Of a DNA stretch of 21,500 nucleotides, positions 16,895 through 21,500 are shown piece after piece. A model generated the notes under the pieces. That model was not told the origin of the DNA and searched no databases. It worked only from the letters and a program-made list of their open reading frames with translations. The stretch is from Zygnema cylindricum (Eukaryota > Streptophyta > Zygnematophyceae > Zygnematales > Zygnemataceae): contig JBBHKE010000962.1 of NCBI GenBank assembly GCA_037447655.1, positions 295,822 to 317,321 on the forward strand. Reading direction: 5' to 3'. Each line of letters starts with the position of its first letter. Within the stretch, counting starts at the first letter, position 1. The position numbers and the translations under genes are program-made.

Positions 16895-17314
16895 TACATG
16901 GACCCTCTGTTTTCAATATCCTATTTGGTGTTGTTATGTTTTAAGTGTTAAAAGTCCAATTTGAATTTCATTGGCTCTTATCGTAAATACTTTATGTTTT
17001 CGATGTCATGTGTTTACAATTTATGTTTACATTTGCCGTGGCCCTTCGATCATGAAAAATTTAACATGGTAAGAAAGCCACGAGAGTTGTGGGGACCAAT
17101 TACATCATAACGAAAGATGTTGAGGTTGATAAAATACAATGTTTGATATTGGGAAGCAATTTGTTATAACCTTGAAACTCAAAACATAGACTCACAAATT
17201 TAATGTTAAGGCCAACTACCACCTTGCGTAAGATTTCAAAGTCTTAATATTCATGCCTTGGTCAGTTCACTTTTGGCTTTTATACTTTTACTTTGATCTA
17301 TAGTTTATAAAAAA
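16895..17314. other. AT-rich intergenic stretch, nothing recognised
   Basis: No open frame of note, no family motif and no clear repeat on either strand. AT-rich composition suggests intergenic or old transposon sequence. Confidence 0.5.
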
Positions 17315-17317
17315 TTG

Positions 17318-17450
17318 AACATCCTCTCCTTTTTCTCCCAACCTCCCCCTTTCCTCCCCTTCCTCCCCCTTTCCCTCCCCTTCACCTCCATACTCCCCCT
17401 CCCCTCTATTTCCCATTCTTTGCTCCTCCTCTCCCTTATTTGCACCCGTT
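17318..17450. repeat. Polypyrimidine (C/T) tract
   Basis: Some 130 bases of almost pure C and T on the plus strand, built of CCTCCCC and CCTTTCC-like blocks with a few A interruptions. The small plus-strand frame over it (17315-17536) is low-complexity and not a credible gene. Confidence 0.85.
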
Positions 17451-18017
17451 CTCTAAATCTAAAAAAAAATCCCTATTTCAAAAAAATTACAAACATACCG
17501 ATGCACGGAATACAGCTGCGATGTATGTCGGGCTAAAGTAACATCGGATAACATCGAAGCAGTAATATTTACACATGAAGAACAAAAAAAATGAAAATCA
17601 GGTAGCATAACAAACAATGGCCCTTGACGTCTGGTTCAATGGTTGATTTTTTTGCTTTAGTAGCTAACTTTGATGTCGTATACATCGATTGGAAAAAACG
17701 CATTGACATATCGAATTTGTGTTTTAACAACATGATGAGATTCTCTATTTTATTAAGTACCAAAAAAGTTTTTTGATGTAAACAACCTTGCCTATATTAT
17801 AGAGTGAGATCGAGTACTAAGGGTGCGTCTCCATGTCTTTGAAACTTAGCGAACTTACTTTGTTTTTTAGCGCAGATTCAAGGGATCCGCATTTAAACTG
17901 TCCTTATGGGCAACAACGAAACTTAAAAGTGTGACGATTGTATACGTTGACAATGCCTGTAATGGTTGTCAATGTCTACAATATGTGATGACGCACGTTA
18001 TTTTTTGTAGATGCTTG
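17451..18017. other. Intergenic stretch, nothing recognised
   Basis: Moderately AT-rich, with short A runs (17460-17490, 17585-17595). The minus-strand frame 17569-17763 shows no known motif. No repeat pattern was seen apart from loose ATCGGATAACATCG words near 17540. Confidence 0.4.
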
Positions 18018-18275
18018 TGACGTCGCGTGAATTTAGGTGACATTATAGACGTACCGCCTTCGAGCCTGTGCGGTTTCATTGTTGAAGGAGATGCGCTTTG
18101 CCTTTGCGCCTCTTGTGCGGTCGGCGTGAAATGGCATCGAAATCTTAAGACCCATGTAAAAAAAAAATGCAACGGACGCAAACAGACAAAAGAGAACCAA
18201 TTGTGTACTTTTTGTGGATGGTTGAATTTGTCTGAATTTTTGAAAAATCTCCACAAGTGCGAAGGTCCTATTTGA
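18018..18275 (+). CDS. Small open frame with two CX2CX12H zinc-finger-like motifs
   Basis: Open from the stop at 18018 to TGA after 18275, with no ATG; counting from GTG at 18027 it is 82 codons. It has two similar metal-binding patterns: Cys27-X2-Cys30-X12-His43-X4-Cys48 and Cys60-X2-Cys63-X12-His76-X-Cys78, separated by a basic stretch (KKKCNGRKQTKENQ). CX2CX12H is the classical C2H2/C2HC finger spacing, so this may be a DNA-binding exon, for example from a transcription factor or a transposase. Absence of a start and the GTAG just upstream (18007-18010) could mean an internal exon or a pseudogene. I do not recognise the gene. Neighbouring repeats suggest it may be transposon-borne. Confidence 0.35.
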
Positions 18276-18608
18276 TTAGCGTAAATTCTTTGTTATAAAA
18301 CACATCGCCCATATGTTTTAAAGAAGAGTTTGAAGATGACGTTATTTGGCTTGGCCATGGGTCGAAGAACACAAGACGACAACATGTAGTAGTACATCCT
18401 AAATGTGACGATGACGCAAAATGTACTTCTCTTTTATTCTATTTTTTTGTATGGTTAAAACTTACGTGGTACGGCTGAAAGTTTTACTGGAAAACGACAA
18501 AAAAAATGCCTTACTTTGGCACATGGAGAGGCACCCTAATTCACTAAAAAGCGAAATACAATGTGAATTTATTTTAAGTGGTTATAGAGATACGTCCAAA
18601 GCCTAAGT
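18276..18608. other. Intergenic stretch with an unrecognised frame
   Basis: A plus-strand frame (18421-18606) ends WHMERHPNSLKSE and EFILSGYRDTSKA; it carries no motif I recognise and may be a fragment of the same locus as the zinc-finger-like frame. The last 30 bases contain an AAGTGGTTATA word that recurs right of the next element (20069 and, shorter, 20091). Confidence 0.3.
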
Positions 18609-18914
18609 GTCCAATTCGTACTGATTTCGACTTTTTTACGATTTTTACGTAGTATTCGTTACTTTCATAGCGTTCGTTAGCTTTCGATGTACGATGTACG
18701 AAACCGTATTGAAGCCGTCCCCTTATTCCTAAAAAATCCATAAAAAATCTTAGAACGTACGAAAAACATATGGAAATGTACGACATTGTACGAAAGGTGC
18801 ACCCTAAAAAACCTAAGAGTACGGATAATGTAAGGTTGTTGTACTGTAATTTGCCGGAATGTAAAAAATGCACGGGAAGTACCCTAAACACACTAAAATC
18901 CCCCCTTCAATAAC

Positions 18915-18922
18915 CCTAAAAG
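18915..18922. repeat. Target site duplication, left (8 bp)
   Basis: cctaaaag directly left of TAGTGTTGGG; identical to 19317-19324. Confidence 0.9.
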
Positions 18923-19316
18923 TAGTGTTGGGTATCAGGTAGTTTCATATCGCGATAATTTCGATATTCGATATATCGAATATCGATCGAGGAGATTCTT
19001 CGATATATCGTATCGGGACCAACATAAATTATCGCGATATACATCGCAAAAATTGCATATCCATACAGTCAGACTACGGAAAACCGTAAGAAAAAGCGTA
19101 CGGAGAATCGCACGAAAAATCGTACGGATATTTTGCCCCCGGCCCGAGATAAAAAAATTCTAAAATTTTCATTTTCGATATATCGTCGATACGATATATC
19201 GGCGATATATTGCGATAATTTGAAATTCGATATATCGAAGCGATATATCGAATATCGGGTACATGAAATTCGATATATATCGAATATCGGCAATGGGTCC
19301 TCGATACCCAACACTA
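18923..19316. mobile_element. hAT-type MITE, 394 bp, copy 1
   Basis: Terminal inverted repeats TAGTGTTGGGTATC and GATACCCAACACTA, perfect over 14 bases, flanked by a perfect 8-bp duplication (cctaaaag). An 8-bp duplication with TAGNG-type ends is the hAT superfamily signature. No transposase frame. The interior is full of ATCGATAT/CGATATATCG palindromes, including a perfect 26-bp one at 18961-18986. Near the right end it holds one copy (about 19257-19290) of the segment that forms the array in copy 2. Confidence 0.88.
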
Positions 19317-19324
19317 CCTAAAAG
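19317..19324. repeat. Target site duplication, right (8 bp)
   Basis: cctaaaag directly right of CCCAACACTA; identical to 18915-18922. Confidence 0.9.
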
Positions 19325-20290
19325 TATTGAAATATTCGGACGTTGTACGTAGATGTACGAAGGATGTAAGTCCGTATAATTGAAATATTCAGAAAGGTAC
19401 GAAAATGTACCCTAATAATCTCAAAATAATAACCGTCAAAAGTACGATTATATACGGACACTCTACGTAAATGTACGAATAAAAGTTGGTTTGTTTAACA
19501 GAAATATATGAGAATGCACGAGAATGTACCCTAAACCTCAATCCCCCCTTAATAACCCTAAAAGTACTGAAATGTACGAAGACATTACGCAAATGTCTGA
19601 AAAAGTACGGTACGGTAAAAAGTACAAATATACGGTATGCATCAAACGATGATGAAAAGTAAGTACAATGCGTACCTTACTTTGTACCCGTACAATATTT
19701 TTTACACTTACGTACAGTGTCCGTCTATGTTCGTACATTTTAGGGTTATTTTAGGGGATTTTTTAGGGTTTTCAAGGTACATCGCCGTACGTTCCTTTAT
19801 ATTTCAGTACGGCTGTCGATGCATTCCTACTATTTGGTTTTTAAGGGTACACTTTCATACAATTTCGTACATTTCTGTTAATTTTCCGTTTTTTTTTAGA
19901 TTTTTATGGATTTTCTAAGGTTAGGATTTCCGTACGTTTTTGTACATGGCCGTACATCGAAATTTACACGAATTTTACGAAAAGTATGAAATTGATGAAT
20001 GCTACTTTGTTTTCGTAAAAAAATTGAAATCCGTACGAATTGGACATCAACGTTCCAAAGGTTGCAAGTGGTTATAAAGATTCGCCGAGGGTGGTTATAA
20101 CTAGTGTTGGGTATCGGGTAAATTCATATCTCGATAATTTCGATATTCGATATATCGAATATCGATCGGGCAGACTCCTCGATATATCGTACCGGGACCA
20201 ACATAAATTATTGCGATATATATCGCAATAAATGGGTATCCGTACATCTAAAGTACAGAAAATTGTACGGTAAATCGTACGGAACCCCGT

Positions 20291-20345
20291 CACCCCCCCA
20301 CCCCCACTGAGCGCGCGCCACGGGGGGCGAAGGGGGGGGGGGGGG
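20291..20345. repeat. C-run / G-run pair in MITE copy 2
   Basis: CACCCCCCCACCCCC near 20291-20305, then GCGCGCGCC, GGGGGG, and a run of 14 G (20332-20345). The corresponding place in copy 1 is only TGCCCCCGGCCCGAG (about 19134). Could form a hairpin or G-quadruplex; run lengths may be unreliable. Confidence 0.75.
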
Positions 20346-20396
20346 ATCGGGAAGAATAATAAAAAATCGCATAAATATCGGGATATTTAGTTTCTA

Positions 20397-21500
20397 GGTA
20401 CATGGATTCGATATATATCGATTATCGGGTACCTAAAATTCGATATATATCGAATATCGGGTACCTAAAATTCGATATATATCGAATATCGGGTACCTAA
20501 AATTCGATATATATCGAATATCGGGTACCTAAAATTCGATATATATCGAATATCGGGTACCTAAAATTCGATATATATCGAATATCGGGTACCTAAAATT
20601 CGATATATATCGAATATCGGGTACCTAAAATTCGATATATATCGATTATCGGGTACCTAAAATTCGATATATATCGAATATCGGGTACCTAAAATTCGAT
20701 ATATATCGATTATCGGGTACCTAAAATTCGATATATATCGAATATCGGGTACCTAAAATTCGATATATATCGATTATCGGGTACCTAAAATTCGATATAT
20801 ATCGAATATCGGGTACCTAAAATTCGATATATATCAAATATCGGGTACCTAAAATTCGATATATATCAAATATCGGGTACCTAAAATTCGATATATATCG
20901 ATTATCGGGTACCTAAAATTCGATATATATCGAATATCGGGTACCTAAAATTCGATATATATCGAATATCGGGTACCTAAAATTCGATATATATCGATTA
21001 TCGGGTACCTAAAATTCGATATATATCGAATATCGGGTACCTAAAATTCGATATATATGGAATATCGGGTACCTAAAATTCGATATATATCGAATATCGG
21101 GTACCTAAAATTCGATATATATCGATTATCGGGTACCTAAAATTCGATATATATCGAATATCGGGTACCTAAAATTCGATATATATCGATTATCGGGTAC
21201 CTAAAATTCGATATATATCGAATATCGGGTACCTAAAATTCGATATATATCGATTATCGGGTACCTAAAATTCGATATATATCGAATATCGGGTACCTAA
21301 AATTCGATATATATCAAATATCGGGTACCTAAAATTCGATATATATCAAATATCGGGTACCTAAAATTCGATATATATCGATTATCGGGTACCTAAAATT
21401 CGATATATATCGAATATCGGGTACCTAAAATTCGATATATATCAAATATCGGGTACCTAAAATTCGATATATATCAAATATGGGTACCTAAAATTCGATA
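20397..21500. repeat. 32-bp minisatellite array, at least 34 units
   Basis: Exact period 32. Each unit has GGGTACCTAAAATTCG followed by ATATATATC and a variable triplet before TATC. The core TTCGATATATATCGAA is a 16-bp palindrome and GGTACC gives a KpnI/Acc65I site per unit. Four variants occur at the triplet: GAA (major), GAT, AAA (from CAAATATC) and one with GGAA. The first unit (20397-20428) has GGTACATGGATTCG, closer to copy 1 of the MITE. One unit near 21479 lacks two bases. The array runs beyond the window. Confidence 0.97.

Larger units (their letters stand above)
18609..20045. mobile_element. GTAC-rich long-inverted-repeat element (MITE/foldback type)
   Basis: The left end GTCCAATTCGTAC (18609) is matched in reverse complement at the right end (to 20045). 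The inverted similarity continues for at least 150-200 bases: the TTTTTTACGA block, the TTTCGATGTACG block, CCATAAAAAATCT, and TGTACGA-ATTGTACGAAAG followed by CACCCT-like sequence. It encodes nothing evident. I count roughly 39 GTAC words in it. A direct repeat (AATGCACG, GTACCCTAAAC, CCCCCCTT-AATAACCCTAAAAG) recurs at about 18865-18922 and 19513-19562. Flanks show no clean target duplication, so the superfamily is open. It contains the hAT-type MITE at 18923-19316. Confidence 0.65.
20102..21500. mobile_element. hAT-type MITE, copy 2, with expanded internal array
   Basis: Starts TAGTGTTGGGTATCGGG at 20102 and follows copy 1 closely for about 150 bases (ends, 26-bp palindrome block, GGGACCAACATAAATTAT block). 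After a C-rich/G-rich insert-like stretch (20288-20345) and a short AT-rich segment it enters the 32-bp array and leaves the window. The left flank gttataac (20094-20101) is the candidate 8-bp target duplication; the right end is not in view. Confidence 0.8.

Noticed and set aside
17315-17536. Small plus-strand protein rich in Pro, Leu and Ser
   Set aside because: Encoded by the polypyrimidine tract; composition is a by-product of C/T bias.
19637-19918. Plus-strand frame of 93 codons in the GTAC-rich element
   Set aside because: Tyr/Val/Phe-rich output of GTAC repeats; not matched in the inverted arm and no domain seen.
19069-20293. Frames within the MITEs (e.g. 19069-19314, 20072-20293)
   Set aside because: Arg/Ser/Tyr/Ile-rich translations come from CGATAT palindromes; no transposase motif.
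20397-21500. CRISPR-like array
   Set aside because: Repeats are contiguous with no unique spacers, and the surroundings are eukaryotic transposons; it is a minisatellite.

Overview
This window is repeat-rich intergenic DNA from a eukaryote, almost certainly a flowering plant. Evidence: several decayed Ty1/copia LTR retrotransposons of plant type (gag with a CCHC knuckle, DSGAS protease, integrase, YVDD reverse transcriptase and RNase H, in copia order), hAT-type miniature DNA transposons, microsatellites, and no prokaryotic gene organisation. I see no intact host gene. Every long reading frame on the minus strand between 1 and 15254 is part of a retrotransposon, and all of them carry stops or frameshifts. 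The species cannot be named from the sequence.

Positions 1-16229 are best read as nested minus-strand copia elements. Element A (1-1481; gag of a different copia lineage, running off the left edge) interrupts the reverse transcriptase of element 1 (1482-5982). Element 1's LTR start abuts the reverse transcriptase of element 2 (5983 to about 10107) in mid-gene. Element 2's LTR start abuts the end of the 3' LTR of element 3 (about 10108-16229). Element 3 is the most complete copy: LTR, leader, gag, pol, polypurine tract, LTR. It interrupts a fifth element (element 4, 16230 to about 16670) of the same family in the opposite orientation, seen only as an LTR end and leader. If the nesting is right, the missing halves lie just left of this window in reverse order.

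Elements 1 to 4 share a family-specific 5' region: GTAC palindromes, a TAGGACTTAG motif, a TATA box, a post-TATA palindrome with paired changes, and a small leader hairpin whose stem also changes in a base-paired manner. Element 3's LTR additionally holds a B-box-like tRNA remnant and an 18-bp palindrome.

The right part (about 16670-21500) has no retrotransposon genes. It holds a 44-bp tandem duplication, a long (AT)n tract, a pyrimidine-rich stretch, a small open frame with two CX2CX12H zinc-finger-like motifs (18018-18275), and a GTAC-rich long-inverted-repeat element (18609-20045). That element was hit by a 394-bp hAT-type MITE (18923-19316) with a perfect 8-bp target duplication. A second copy of the MITE starts at 20102. 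One internal segment of this second copy has expanded into a 32-bp minisatellite of more than 34 units (20397 to the window end), with a 480-bp higher-order period. This apparent birth of a satellite inside a transposon, with the single-copy progenitor 1 kb away, is the most striking thing in the window.
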